From an uncultured Glaciecola sp. (lineage in GTDB: Bacteria > Pseudomonadota > Gammaproteobacteria > Enterobacterales > Alteromonadaceae), in contig CAKZLI010000016.1 of the NCBI GenBank assembly GCA_937125395.1, positions 1 through 64,000 on the forward strand: DNA of 64,000 nt. The letters run 5' to 3'. A program made the position numbers and the translations under genes. This document shows positions 37,316-47,047 of this stretch, piece after piece (the first letter of the stretch is position 1; each line of letters starts with the position of its first letter). The notes under the pieces were generated by a model, which did no database searches, had not been told where the DNA came from, and saw only the letters and a list, made by a program, of their open reading frames with translations.

Positions 37316-38992
37316 ATGTGTGGTATTTTCGGGATCCTGGACATCAAATCAGATGTGGCAGAATTACGCACTCAAGCTTTAGAGCTGTCTAAATTACTTC
37401 GTCATCGCGGACCAGACTGGTCTGGCATTTGGAATAATGATAACGCGATTTTATGCCACGAACGTTTAGCTATTGTAGACGTTGACACTGGCGCACAACC
37501 GCTTATCTCAAGTAATGGTCAGCAAATACTCGCCGTCAATGGTGAGATTTACAATCACCAAACACTGGCTAACGAATTTGCATCAAGCTATGATTTTGCA
37601 ACTAAATCAGATTGCGAAGTTATCCTGCCTTTGTATCAAGAATTTGGTAACAGCTTTGTCGATAAACTCGAAGGGATGTTTGCCTTCGTATTATATGATC
37701 AAGACAAAAATAGTTACCTGATCGCACGTGACCACATAGGCATCATTCCCTTGTACACCGGTTATGACGAGTTTGGTAATTTTTACGTAGCCTCAGAGAT
37801 GAAAGCACTAGTGCCGGTATGTAAGACGGTGAGTGAATTCCCACCGGGTCATTACTTAGATAGCTCAACTGGCGAACTGGTCAAATACTATCAGCGTGAT
37901 TGGATGCAGTATGACGCGGTCAAGGATAATCAAACGAATTTAGACGATTTAAAGGCAGCATTTGAAAAATCAGTCAAATCGCATTTAATGTCCGATGTAC
38001 CTTATGCGGTGTTGCTTTCGGGTGGACTTGATTCATCGTTAGTCTCGGCTGTCGCGGCGCAATATGTTGCCAAGCGGGTTGAAGACGGTGACCAAAGCGA
38101 TGCGTGGTGGCCTCGTTTGCATTCATTTGCTGTAGGTTTGGAAGGCGCACCTGATTTACTTGCTGCTCAAAAAGTAGCAGATATGATCGGTACTGTACAT
38201 CACGAAATTCATTTCACTATTCAAGAAGGCTTAGATGCTATTCGCGATGTGATTTATTATTTAGAAACGTATGACACGACGACAATCCGTGCTGCAACTC
38301 CAATGTATTTGATGACTCGCAAAATCAAAGCAATGGGTATCAAAATGGTCTTGTCAGGCGAAGGGGCTGATGAGATATTTGGTGGGTATTTATATTTCCA
38401 TAAAGCGCCAAATGCCAAAGAGTTTCATGAAGAAACTGTCCGTAAACTAGACCGCCTGCATATGTTTGACTGTGCGCGTGCGAATAAATCTACGTCAGCA
38501 TGGGGTGTGGAAGCTCGAGTTCCGTTCCTCGATAAAGAATTTATTGATGTTGCAATGCGCCTTAATCCACAAGACAAAATGTGTCTTGATGGCAAAATGG
38601 AAAAATGGATTTTACGTAAAGCCTTTGACGATAATTCATACTTACCTGATGAAGTATTATGGCGCCAAAAAGAACAATTTGGTGATGGCGTCGGTTATTC
38701 GTGGATTGATTCAATTCGTGATTTTGTCGAAGACCAAGTCTCAGATCAACAATTATCTAATGCTGGCTTTCGCTTTCCGATTAACACCCCTGACACGAAA
38801 GAAGGATACTTCTATCGAACGATTTTTGAAGGATATTTTCCACAAGAATCAGCAGCTCAGTGTGTGCCTAGCGGTAAGTCAATTGCTTGCTCGACGGTTG
38901 AAGCATTGGAATGGGACGCAAGTTTCAAGAATAACGCCGACCCATCAGGTCGCTCAATGAAAGATATCCATCAACAAGCTCCAAGCGCTTAA
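37316..38992 (+). CDS. asnB: Glutamine-hydrolysing asparagine synthase B
   Basis: A 558-residue enzyme. Cys2 is the glutaminase nucleophile (MCGIFGI), with the glutamine-site blocks RHRGPDWSG and NGEIYNH. The synthetase half has the PP loop LSGGLDSSLVSA near residue 240 and SGEGADEIFGGYLYF near 345. The length is close to E. coli AsnB (554). It makes asparagine from aspartate, glutamine and ATP. A TATAAT lies at 37218-37223, about 90 bases upstream, as a possible -10. Its stop shares a TTAA with the stop of the convergent gene. Confidence 0.96.
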   Translation: MCGIFGILDIKSDVAELRTQALELSKLLRHRGPDWSGIWNNDNAILCHERLAIVDVDTGAQPLISSNGQQILAVNGEIYNHQTLANEFASSYDFATKSDCEVILPLYQEFGNSFVDKLEGMFAFVLYDQDKNSYLIARDHIGIIPLYTGYDEFGNFYVASEMKALVPVCKTVSEFPPGHYLDSSTGELVKYYQRDWMQYDAVKDNQTNLDDLKAAFEKSVKSHLMSDVPYAVLLSGGLDSSLVSAVAAQYVAKRVEDGDQSDAWWPRLHSFAVGLEGAPDLLAAQKVADMIGTVHHEIHFTIQEGLDAIRDVIYYLETYDTTTIRAATPMYLMTRKIKAMGIKMVLSGEGADEIFGGYLYFHKAPNAKEFHEETVRKLDRLHMFDCARANKSTSAWGVEARVPFLDKEFIDVAMRLNPQDKMCLDGKMEKWILRKAFDDNSYLPDEVLWRQKEQFGDGVGYSWIDSIRDFVEDQVSDQQLSNAGFRFPINTPDTKEGYFYRTIFEGYFPQESAAQCVPSGKSIACSTVEALEWDASFKNNADPSGRSMKDIHQQAPSA

Positions 38993-39888
38993 CGGATAAT
39001 TTGATACCACAACGCGCTGTTTTCAGTTGGGGTATTGACGGGTAAAAGTGGGTTAGTTAGCGAAATTAACTCTCTTTTATCCAGTCCAAGTTGTGCAATA
39101 ATTGGTGCATACGTCTGATTAAACAACGCATCAAACGAACCATCCTGTAACGCAATATTTAATCCCTTAGCAAGTAACTTTTCTAATATCCCATCCCGTT
39201 TATTCACAAAAAAATACGTCGCAGATGGATACTGTAATACATAGTTAGGTTCAATCAGCAGCGATTTAGCTAAATTCGGTTGCTGCAATTCATCCAGTGC
39301 TTCGATTATAGAACGTGGAAAAATATCCGCTTGTTGTCGATGCATAATAGCAAAGGCTTCATCGTAGTTAGTGGCACTCACTACATTAAAGCCATTGGAT
39401 TGCAAAATCTTAGTGTCCGGCCAATCCATTCCTTGCACAGCATAATTATCACGCAAAGGCGTACTTTCCAACTGTGACAATTTGTTTGGATGAACTAACA
39501 ATACTCGCCAGCCTATCAATCCCTTATAAATGGGGATCCGTATCGCTTTAAAATCTGCCTCACGTTGCTCATCGGTCATTGACCAAACAACATTAACAGT
39601 GCGATTATTTTCTAATAAACTGAGCGCCCTCCCCTGCAAAATAACGTCATCCGATGCAATTAATTCATATCGAACTCCGGTTTTTTGTAAGGCTAAATCT
39701 AATAATTTTACGACATACTGCGCATGAATACTCTGTTCTACAGGAGGTTTGGGGTAGGTAATTGTCCAAATTGCAGACAGTGCAACCGAAGGGTAAACAA
39801 GCCCACAGATGCACACCAAGAATAAAGCAACATAGCGTTTATTCTTGCGGTATGGCGATGTGATTGGATCAATCAATAACATGTACAT
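38989..39888 (-). CDS. Exported solute-binding-like protein
   Basis: A 299-residue protein with a basic start and one hydrophobic segment (about residues 20-40, ending SVALSAIW), then a two-lobed substrate-binding fold like the SBP_bac_3 family (YVVKLLDLALQKTGVRYEL, a central hinge, ALQDGSFDALFNQTYAP). It is related to proteins found beside signalling genes in Alteromonadales. No permease or ATPase lies nearby, so it may be a stand-alone sensor or binding protein. Ligand unknown. Confidence 0.72.
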   Translation of the reverse strand: MYMLLIDPITSPYRKNKRYVALFLVCICGLVYPSVALSAIWTITYPKPPVEQSIHAQYVVKLLDLALQKTGVRYELIASDDVILQGRALSLLENNRTVNVVWSMTDEQREADFKAIRIPIYKGLIGWRVLLVHPNKLSQLESTPLRDNYAVQGMDWPDTKILQSNGFNVVSATNYDEAFAIMHRQQADIFPRSIIEALDELQQPNLAKSLLIEPNYVLQYPSATYFFVNKRDGILEKLLAKGLNIALQDGSFDALFNQTYAPIIAQLGLDKRELISLTNPLLPVNTPTENSALWYQIIR

Positions 39889-39937
39889 CTATCAAATTTA
39901 AACAAAGCGATAGCATAACTGTAGCATTATTAACCGT

Positions 39938-40621
39938 TTATTCAATACCTATAAATTTATGGGTTTGTAATGACAAACGCCAATTCCTAGCAATACAGGT
40001 ACTTATTGCTAATTCGGTTGCACGGGCCTGTTGGGATATCGGTTGTAAATAGATCGCTGTTGTCTCAGGCACTGGACACGCAATTAATAAGGCAAGTAAT
40101 TCATCGACGTGTTTTTGCATCGCGATAGCGTGTTTTATCTCATTGGCGCGAGCCATAGCACTTGGCAATATAGGCAATTTACCTGGCATATTGATTTTGG
40201 GCGATACGGTGACAAATACCGCATCATCACAGCGCACTGCAAACGTGCCACTTGTTTCAATCTGAACCGAAAACCCTCGGGCAATTAATGTTTGCGTTAA
40301 GGGTAATAAGTCATGCATCGCCGGCTCACCACCTGTAATGACGATATGCTGAGCGTTGTAGCCACGCAGTGTATATTCGTCCAACAAATCCTCAACACTC
40401 ATTATACTATGAGTGGGCGCTTCTGCTGATTTTTTACGCAATTGTATAATCGGTATAATATCAGCGCTATCCACCGCCCAAGTGTGTTGAGTATCGCACC
40501 ATGGACACCCTACTGGACACCCTTGCAGGCGAATAAATACCGATGGGACTCCTGTATATTGACCTTCACCTTGAATCGATTCAAAAATTTCATTGATTGG
40601 GTATGTGAGTGATTGGGGCAT
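39938..40621 (-). CDS. queE: 7-carboxy-7-deazaguanine synthase
   Basis: A 227-residue radical SAM enzyme from ATG 40621 ([20 protein letters not shown]), with AGGA seven bases upstream; a 43-codon open extension is in the divergent promoter region and is rejected. The iron-sulfur motif is CPVGCPWC (CxxxCxxC, as in QueE), followed by the VITGGEP motif. It makes the deazaguanine ring precursor of queuosine. Divergent from queC, which uses its product. Confidence 0.93.
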   Translation of the reverse strand: MPQSLTYPINEIFESIQGEGQYTGVPSVFIRLQGCPVGCPWCDTQHTWAVDSADIIPIIQLRKKSAEAPTHSIMSVEDLLDEYTLRGYNAQHIVITGGEPAMHDLLPLTQTLIARGFSVQIETSGTFAVRCDDAVFVTVSPKINMPGKLPILPSAMARANEIKHAIAMQKHVDELLALLIACPVPETTAIYLQPISQQARATELAISTCIARNWRLSLQTHKFIGIE

Positions 40622-40791
40622 ATTACATCCTGAACTTGAACATAGCAGATAACTATCATTGGCGAAGTGCGCATAATACATTAAAATACATGATATTAAA
40701 CACACAATCACAAAGCGTATTACCGATAATGACACATTCAAGCATTCCAACCTCTCCTCAATCCAGTCACCGCGATCCTAAAAATCAGTCC

Positions 40792-41463
40792 ATGACCAAA
40801 CAAGCAGTGATCATTTATTCTGGTGGTATGGACTCGTTTACGTTATTACATCATGTCTTAGCAACCGGATTAGCTCGCCATGAGATTGCGGCTTTAACGT
40901 TTGATTATGGGCAAAAACACAGTAAAGAAATACAATACGCTAAACATGTTTGTACAGAATTAGGCATTGCACATAAAATTGTTGATATACGCAGTATCAA
41001 TAGCCTACTGGGTGGATCATCTTTGACTGACGATATCGCTATTCCTGAAGGCCATTATGAAGCAGAAAACATGCAATCAACGGTTGTTCCTAATCGCAAT
41101 ATGATTTTATTATCACTGGCCGTTGCCTACGCCGTGTCTTTAGAAGCCAGTCAAGTTTATTATGGCGCACATGGTGGTGACCATGCCATTTACCCAGATT
41201 GCCGCCCTGAATTTGTTGCCAAAATGGATGCCGTTTGCCAAATAGCAAACTATCAATCGGTAAGTATCCAAACGCCATTTATTGCGCATACCAAAATAGA
41301 GATATTACGCCGAGGCATTGAATTAGGCCTTGATTATAGCCACACATGGACATGTTATAATGGACGTGACAAAGCATGTGGACAATGTGGTGCCTGTGTT
41401 GAACGCGTAGAAGCCTTTACCGAGAATGGCTTAATTGATCCCATCCCTTATGAGCCAAGTTAA
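40792..41463 (+). CDS. queC: 7-cyano-7-deazaguanine synthase
   Basis: A 223-residue enzyme from ATG 40792 ([21 protein letters not shown]); ATG 40729 would add 21 residues of low conservation and is an alternative. ATP PP-loop SGGMDS at residues 10-15; C-terminal zinc cysteines in TCYNG and ACGQCGAC. It turns carboxy-deazaguanine into preQ0 for tRNA queuosine. Neither start has a clear Shine-Dalgarno site. Divergent from queE, so the two queuosine genes share a control region. Confidence 0.93.
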   Translation: MTKQAVIIYSGGMDSFTLLHHVLATGLARHEIAALTFDYGQKHSKEIQYAKHVCTELGIAHKIVDIRSINSLLGGSSLTDDIAIPEGHYEAENMQSTVVPNRNMILLSLAVAYAVSLEASQVYYGAHGGDHAIYPDCRPEFVAKMDAVCQIANYQSVSIQTPFIAHTKIEILRRGIELGLDYSHTWTCYNGRDKACGQCGACVERVEAFTENGLIDPIPYEPS

Positions 41464-41514
41464 GCGCATTGTGTTGAGATGCCATTACTCCATTGTGATA
41501 CGGTAGAACGAATT

Positions 41515-42441
41515 TCAATGCAGCTGAGATTCAATCACAAAATGCCTTAATTCCTTGATTAAATGTCGCAAGACCGGGTTCAAACGTGTGTTTTTACCAT
41601 TCATAACGAACAATTCATGCGTGAACGTAAACATGTTGCCTCCGCCGACAGCAACAAGACCTAAAGCAACGCCTGATTCCTTTGCCATGTAATCAGGTAA
41701 TAACCCCACGTATTTGCCAGTCATAATCGCTGCCATGCACGCATCAAAGGTATCGGAAAAGGTCTGAATCGACATTCGGTAATCATCCTCAATATAATTA
41801 GACGAGGATAAACCCGAGATGCCAATGGCTGGAAAGTCTTCAATATTGACGTGTTTCGGTAAGATTGTTTTATATTTGGCTAATGGATGACTTGGCGCAC
41901 AATAAAGTCTCCCCGTAAACTGTGTGCCCGTTTGATGGAATACTACAGACTCTGGCTTGAGCATATCATAGGTCGATAACACCAGATGACATTCACCTGA
42001 CAAGGCAACATGTTCGACCTCATGATACAAACGATGTTGAATATTAACGTGAATATCGTCGTATTTTTTCATGGTAGATTGGACTGCACGACTGATAGCG
42101 AGATGCACCGATAGAGGCAAACCGGCCATGACGACTAAAGTGAGGTGACCTGAATAATCGTCATGTAAATTTTTGAGATTAAACACAAAGTTATCAAACG
42201 AATTAAAAATACGTTTAGTTTCTTGGTAAACAACCTCACCTTCTTTGGTGATTTGAAAGCCCCCGCGTCCACGATGGCATAAGATAAGATCTAGGCGCTC
42301 TTCGAGTTTCTTGATAGCTGCGCTGATGTTGGGGCGTTGCATCCTTAATACCGATTCAGCAGCTGTAAATCCGTTACATGAGGCTACCGCATAAAAAACC
42401 CGAAGTAACTTAATATCGGATTCCTGCAAGCGATTAAGCAT
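41515..42441 (-). CDS. LysR-family transcription regulator
   Basis: A 308-residue regulator: winged helix-turn-helix at residues 8-68 (LLRVFYAVASCNGFTAAESVLRMQRPNISAAIKKLEERL), then a LysR substrate-binding domain. Its HTH includes the unusual RMQRPNISAA in place of the usual SxSQPALS. LysR proteins often control a divergent neighbour, but the neighbour on its upstream side is uvrB on the same strand, so the target is not evident. Ligand unknown. Confidence 0.87.
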   Translation of the reverse strand: MLNRLQESDIKLLRVFYAVASCNGFTAAESVLRMQRPNISAAIKKLEERLDLILCHRGRGGFQITKEGEVVYQETKRIFNSFDNFVFNLKNLHDDYSGHLTLVVMAGLPLSVHLAISRAVQSTMKKYDDIHVNIQHRLYHEVEHVALSGECHLVLSTYDMLKPESVVFHQTGTQFTGRLYCAPSHPLAKYKTILPKHVNIEDFPAIGISGLSSSNYIEDDYRMSIQTFSDTFDACMAAIMTGKYVGLLPDYMAKESGVALGLVAVGGGNMFTFTHELFVMNGKNTRLNPVLRHLIKELRHFVIESQLH

Positions 42442-42557
42442 AAATGTACCTTAAGTAACCTTAACAATAGGTATGATTTGCAATACCATAAAGCTTAGTC
42501 AAGATTACTTAGTGTGCAAGTATTATGTTAACTGGACGAAATCATGAAGTTAATTGG

Positions 42558-44576
42558 TTATGAAATTTTGACAATCTCTGCTCGAAGCTTTTCAATATCG
42601 TCACGCAATGCACCTGCTTTTTCAAATTCCAGCTCACGCGCGGCCTCAAACATATCTTTTTCGAGTTCAGTGACTTTATCCATCATTTGCGTGGCTGTCA
42701 TTTTCTGGAAGGTCTTTTCTTTTTCAGCAATCTTCCGTAAACGAACCTTACCTGCAGCAGGATGTGCAGTTTCATCACCCACGTCCATTATATCTGTAAT
42801 CGGTTTGTTTAATGAATGCGGCACAATCCCATTGCGTTCATTATGCTCAATTTGTTTGTTGCGGCGACGATCCGTTTCATCAATCGCACGTTGCATCGAC
42901 CCGGTGATTTTGTCACCATAAAAAATCGCATGCCCATTGATATGACGAGCAGCCCGGCCTATAGTTTGGATTAATGATTTATCTGCCCGTAAGAAGCCCT
43001 CTTTATCCGCATCCAAGATCGCAACCAAAGAGACCTCTGGCATATCCAAACCTTCACGTAATAAGTTGATACCAACGATGACATCAAATACGCCGATACG
43101 TAAATCACGAATGATTTCGATACGTTCAACAGTATCAATGTCTGAGTGCAGGTAGCGCACTTTGACCCCATTTTCGTTGAGGTAATCGGAGAGATCTTCC
43201 GCCATCCGTTTGGTCAATGTGGTAATGAGTACCCGCTCATTGACCGCAACGCGTTTATGGATTTCGGATAACACATCATCGACTTGAGTCGCCACTGGTC
43301 GAATTTCAATGTGCGGATCTAATAGGCCGGTAGGACGCACGACTTGCTCAATCACATCCCCTTCACAGCGTTCTAATTCGTACTTACCCGGCGTTGCCGA
43401 CACATAGATAGTTTGCGGAGCAATATGCACAAACTCGTCAAATTTTAATGGTCGATTATCCAATGCCGAGGGTAACCGAAAACCATATTCAACTAAGGTT
43501 TCTTTGCGTGATCTATCCCCTTTATACATCGCACCAATTTGCGAGACGGTGACATGAGATTCATCAATCATCAATAAGCCATCTTTGGGAAAGTAATCGA
43601 TTAATGTGGGGGGTGGATCACCAGGATTGCGCCCTGACAAATACCGGGAATAGTTCTCAATACCTGAGCAATAACCTAACTCCAACATCATCTCAATATC
43701 AAATTGAGTTCGTTGAGAGATACGTTGCTCTTCAATTAATTTGTTGACTTCTAGTAGCTGTGCTTTTCGATCTACCAACTCAAGTTTGATACGTTCGATA
43801 GCCTCGACTATTTTTTCTCGCGGCGTCACATAATGCGTTTTAGGAAAGACGGTTGCTCTCGCAACAACTTTATCAACCACGCCAGTTAGTGGGTCAAATA
43901 AGCTGATCCGTTCAATTTCTTCATCAAACAATTCGACTCTGACAGCTTGTTTTTCACTATCAGCAGGAAAAATATCAATGACATCGCCCCGCACCCGAAA
44001 TGTCCCCCGCTCAAAGGCAATATCATTTCGTTGGTATTGTAACTCAGCCAAACGACGTAACACATCACGTTGGTCCATCGTATCGCCTTGGCGAAAGTGC
44101 AATAGCATTTTCATATAAGATTCAGGATCACCCAAACCATAAATAGCAGACACACTGGCAATAATAATAACATCTCGACGCTCTATTAATGCTTTAGTCG
44201 CGGACAAACGCATTTGTTCGATGTGTTCATTAATAGACGAGTCTTTTTCAATAAATGTATCAGTACTAGGTACATAAGCCTCAGGCTGGTAATAATCATA
44301 ATACGAAACAAAATATTCCACGGCATTATTCGGAAAAAACTCCTTCATTTCTCCGTATAATTGCGCAGCTAAGGTTTTGTTATGTGCCAAGATAAGCGTC
44401 GGTCGTTGCACTTCACTGATCACGTTAGCCATGGTAAATGTTTTACCTGAACCTGTTACCCCGAGTAAAGTTTGGCATGCAAGCCCATCATTAATCCCTT
44501 CAACTAAACTTGCGATAGCAGTTGGCTGGTCCCCGGCTGGAGAATATTTTGAATGCAGTTGAAACGTTTTTGACAT
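42558..44576 (-). CDS. uvrB: Excinuclease ABC subunit B
   Basis: A 672-residue DNA repair helicase, full length. Walker [11 protein letters not shown] near residue 40, the beta-hairpin [21 protein letters not shown] near 92-112, motif DESHVT, the C-terminal helicase motifs [18 protein letters not shown] and QTIGRAARH, and the UVR domain at the end ([18 protein letters not shown]). It receives damaged DNA from UvrA and positions UvrC. It starts only six bases after a MATE exporter gene on the same strand, and no LexA box is seen directly before it. Confidence 0.96.
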   Translation of the reverse strand: MSKTFQLHSKYSPAGDQPTAIASLVEGINDGLACQTLLGVTGSGKTFTMANVISEVQRPTLILAHNKTLAAQLYGEMKEFFPNNAVEYFVSYYDYYQPEAYVPSTDTFIEKDSSINEHIEQMRLSATKALIERRDVIIIASVSAIYGLGDPESYMKMLLHFRQGDTMDQRDVLRRLAELQYQRNDIAFERGTFRVRGDVIDIFPADSEKQAVRVELFDEEIERISLFDPLTGVVDKVVARATVFPKTHYVTPREKIVEAIERIKLELVDRKAQLLEVNKLIEEQRISQRTQFDIEMMLELGYCSGIENYSRYLSGRNPGDPPPTLIDYFPKDGLLMIDESHVTVSQIGAMYKGDRSRKETLVEYGFRLPSALDNRPLKFDEFVHIAPQTIYVSATPGKYELERCEGDVIEQVVRPTGLLDPHIEIRPVATQVDDVLSEIHKRVAVNERVLITTLTKRMAEDLSDYLNENGVKVRYLHSDIDTVERIEIIRDLRIGVFDVIVGINLLREGLDMPEVSLVAILDADKEGFLRADKSLIQTIGRAARHINGHAIFYGDKITGSMQRAIDETDRRRNKQIEHNERNGIVPHSLNKPITDIMDVGDETAHPAAGKVRLRKIAEKEKTFQKMTATQMMDKVTELEKDMFEAARELEFEKAGALRDDIEKLRAEIVKIS

Positions 44577-44582
44577 AGATAA

Positions 44583-45968
44583 TTATTCGCTTGTGACTTC
44601 GTGTAATTGTGTTTGGTAAATGTGACGGCGAAACCAATAAAAAGATAACGCTGCCATGACAAGGTTGGCTATCACTGCCCCAATGAATATTCCATGTAAC
44701 CCATACCATATACTCCCTAAATAACAAAAAGGGACAAAAAATAAAAATAAACGTAGCGCATTAAGTAACAGCGCGGACATCGGCTGATGAATCGCATTAA
44801 ATGCAGAATTGGTGAGTACGACTACGCCTTGTAAACCATAGCCAAATGGTACTATCATCAAAAAGAGTGTAATCAATTGGGCTACCCCCGGTTCTTTGGC
44901 AAATATCTGTGCGATATACCCAGATAAACCGTACAGCACAAAAAACACAAGCAGTTGAAAGCCCAATACAAAGCCAATAGCGATTTTGTAAGCACTGTAC
45001 ACACGGTTCATTTTATTGGCGCCCATATTTTGTGAAATTAACGGCGGTAAAGACATCGATAATGCGAGCATTACAATACATGCAATCGATTCTAGTCGTC
45101 CGCCAACTCCCCATGCCGCAACTGCCGCATTACCATAGTCAGCGACAATAGCTGTCACTATCCCTGCAGAAATAGGGGTCAACATATTCGCCCCAGCAGC
45201 AGGGATGCCAATTTTAACAATACCACTGATATTATTTATAAATTCTGTTGCCGTGAGTAGCCGAGGGATCACCAGTTTACGTTTCATCAGTAGGACCAAA
45301 ATCCACACCACACCAACAGCCCAAGCAATCGCGGTAGCGATGGCTGCACCTTGGATCCCTAAACCGATAAAGGGCCCATAACCAAAAATCAGCAATGGAT
45401 CTAATGCTGCATTGATTGCACCGCAAGCCGCCATAATAATACTTGGGGTTTTAGTATCTCCATCAGCGCGTAATACACTGTTCCCGACCATTGGCACTGA
45501 CAACAACACCCCAGCAACATACCAAATAGTCATGTAATCTGATATGGGTTCGAGTAATGCGGGACTTGCTCCTAATAAGGTAAATACGGGTTCGATGGTG
45601 TTAATACCAATAAATGACAACAAACCCACCAGGCATATCACAATCATTATTGCAGCCGTAGCGGCTAATTGCGCCTTAGCCGTTTGCTTCGCACCTAATA
45701 ATTTAGCAATAACGGCTGACGTACCAATCCCTAAACCAATATTCAAACTGATAACGGTGAACGTAACAGGAAAGGTAAAACTAATAGCAGCTAATTCTTG
45801 TGTCCCTAATAAACTAATAAAAAACGTATCTACTAGGCCAAACGTCATTAACATGATCATGCCCAAAATCATTGGGACTGTCATGTTCGTTAAGGTTTTT
45901 TTGATGTCGCCCTCTAACATAGGGTTTATTTTTTCTGATGAAGCAGAATGATTGGTTTGGCTTGTCAC
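44583..45968 (-). CDS. MATE-family multidrug/Na+ exporter
   Basis: A 461-residue protein with 12 predicted membrane helices in two similar halves. The MatE pattern TFGLVDTFFISLLGTQELAAISFTFPVTF opens the first half, and GGRLESIACIVMLALSMSLPPLISQNMGA the second. It probably exports cationic drugs or metabolites in exchange for Na+ or H+. Six bases upstream of uvrB, suggesting co-transcription. The MATE member DinF is SOS-linked in E. coli, but I cannot place this protein in that subgroup. Confidence 0.88.
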   Translation of the reverse strand: MTSQTNHSASSEKINPMLEGDIKKTLTNMTVPMILGMIMLMTFGLVDTFFISLLGTQELAAISFTFPVTFTVISLNIGLGIGTSAVIAKLLGAKQTAKAQLAATAAIMIVICLVGLLSFIGINTIEPVFTLLGASPALLEPISDYMTIWYVAGVLLSVPMVGNSVLRADGDTKTPSIIMAACGAINAALDPLLIFGYGPFIGLGIQGAAIATAIAWAVGVVWILVLLMKRKLVIPRLLTATEFINNISGIVKIGIPAAGANMLTPISAGIVTAIVADYGNAAVAAWGVGGRLESIACIVMLALSMSLPPLISQNMGANKMNRVYSAYKIAIGFVLGFQLLVFFVLYGLSGYIAQIFAKEPGVAQLITLFLMIVPFGYGLQGVVVLTNSAFNAIHQPMSALLLNALRLFLFFVPFCYLGSIWYGLHGIFIGAVIANLVMAALSFYWFRRHIYQTQLHEVTSE

Positions 45969-46337
45969 AAATTGTCCTTTTTTAGAGCGCTAAGCATAAC
46001 ACGAATAAACTAATAACTAAGGAGAATATCGAACCTGAGTATGGATGGCATAAACGGCCATTGCGAAGTGCCATATTTTTGACCAATGTCACTGAGAAAC
46101 CTGGTCTTTTCTTGTACAAGCTCCGTTTATTATCACGTCATCAAGATGTTATGCACATCAAATTAAAAACATCAATAATATGCTACAAAATAACCAGCCT
46201 TGTTGAATCAATTATCCCTAACACTCACAAGCAATTGATTTTAATAGATTTTCTACTGTCAATCGCTTTATTTTTCAGTTTGTATCTTGACTGGCTACAT
46301 TATACTCATAAATGCTTTTAATAAAGTAATACACATA

Positions 46338-46362
46338 CTTATCCACAGTTATGGTGGATAAG
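46338..46362. repeat. Inverted repeat containing a perfect DnaA box
   Basis: CTTATCCAC / GTGGATAAG, nine perfect pairs around AGTTATG. The left arm plus one base is TTATCCACA (46339-46347), the consensus DnaA box; the right arm has one mismatch (GGTGGATAA). No U run of terminator type follows directly, though AAAAAA lies three bases after it. A DnaA-binding site or a hairpin are both possible. Confidence 0.6.
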
Positions 46363-46465
46363 TTAAAAAACCGTTATATGACAAAGTATTGACTCCTTTA
46401 ACCTGTTTTTTTTGTTAGTGAACGCTTACCTGATAAGAATATATTTATGGTATAAATAAAATTAA

Positions 46466-46485
46466 CACTGTACTTATGAACAGTG
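46466..46485. promoter_or_regulatory. LexA-like (SOS) operator candidate
   Basis: CACTGTACTTATGAACAGTG has the full CTGT-N8-ACAG core of gammaproteobacterial LexA boxes, with symmetric CA/TG flanks, next to TATAAA at 46451-46456. No gene follows on the plus strand before the tRNAs; on the minus strand the next genes are the MATE exporter (498 bases away) and uvrB. Confidence 0.5.
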
Positions 46486-46568
46486 CATAAGAGTTTTTAA
46501 TCACAAAGTAATCTATATTGATACTTTTTTGGAATATAGATAAATATGAAAATAAATAATGTTTTTAG

Positions 46569-46606
46569 TTGACACAAGGCGACTCGATATTTAATATTCG
46601 CGCTCG
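46569..46606 (+). promoter_or_regulatory. Strong stable-RNA promoter of the tRNA-Asn pair
   Basis: -35 TTGACA (46569-46574, perfect), 17-base spacer, -10 TAATAT (46592-46597), then the GC-rich discriminator TCGCGCTCG. This is the form of a growth-rate/stringently controlled promoter. The first tRNA begins 24 bases after the -10. Confidence 0.85.
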
Positions 46607-46620
46607 TTGAAACTCTCAAC

Positions 46621-46697
46621 TCCCCCTTAGCTCAGTTGGTTAGAGCGACGGACTGTTAATCCGCAGGTCCCCCGTTCGAGTCGGGGAGGGGGAGCCA
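46621..46697 (+). tRNA. tRNA-Asn (GTT), first copy
   Basis: A full cloverleaf: acceptor TCCCCCT / AGGGGGA with discriminator G and encoded CCA, D arm GCTC...GAGC, anticodon loop CTGTTAA with anticodon GTT, T arm CCCCG TTCGAGT CGGGG. Differs from the second copy by one base in the D loop (AGTTGG against AGCTGG). Confidence 0.97.
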
Positions 46698-46724
46698 GTT
46701 TCATCGAATGTTTTGTTTTGCGCT

Positions 46725-46801
46725 TCCCCCTTAGCTCAGCTGGTTAGAGCGACGGACTGTTAATCCGCAGGTCCCCCGTTCGAGTCGGGGAGGGGGAGCC
46801 A
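46725..46801 (+). tRNA. tRNA-Asn (GTT), second copy
   Basis: Same cloverleaf as the first copy with one D-loop change. A 27-base spacer separates them, so they are processed from one transcript. CCA is encoded. No clear terminator follows in the next 100 bases. Confidence 0.97.
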
Positions 46802-47047
46802 ATCAAACACTTAGTTACAACATTTCATAATCGCCCCCATTACACATATCAATATATATTCTAGTAGTTACTACTCCGCTAAGCTTATTCGTAATTACAG
46901 CAATGTTTACACTTAATTTGTTTTTATTACATAATAAACACCATATTTAGCCATCATTTAAGACTTTATCCATTGTTTCTTAACCCGTTTCAACCGATAA
47001 TACCATTATATTTATTTCTTAATAATTAGCCAAAGAACTCGCTTTCT

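Larger units (their letters stand above)
45969..46568. other. Gene-free stretch with DnaA-box palindrome and LexA-like box
   Basis: About 600 AT-rich bases without a convincing gene. One 86-codon plus-strand frame (46061-46321) lacks a ribosome site and a recognisable product. The stretch holds the inverted repeat at 46338-46362, a LexA-like box at 46466-46485, a T8 run near 46402 and several A/T tracts, then meets the tRNA promoter. Confidence 0.6.

Noticed and set aside
40621..40750. 43-codon N-terminal extension of queE, and the matching extension of queC from 40609
   Set aside because: Both lie in the shared divergent control region, have no family homology, and for queE a well-placed AGGA supports ATG 40621.
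46061..46321. 86-codon plus-strand open frame in the gap before the tRNA genes
   Set aside because: No ribosome site, starts with a rare codon, no recognisable domain, and AT-rich composition makes such frames likely by chance.
46338..46485. Chromosome replication origin
   Set aside because: Only one good DnaA box and no dnaA, dnaN, gidA or rpmH nearby.
46621..46801. tRNA-Asn genes as an integration site with an adjacent island
   Set aside because: No integrase, no partial tRNA copy as an attachment repeat, and both flanks are housekeeping genes; the second tRNA is complete.
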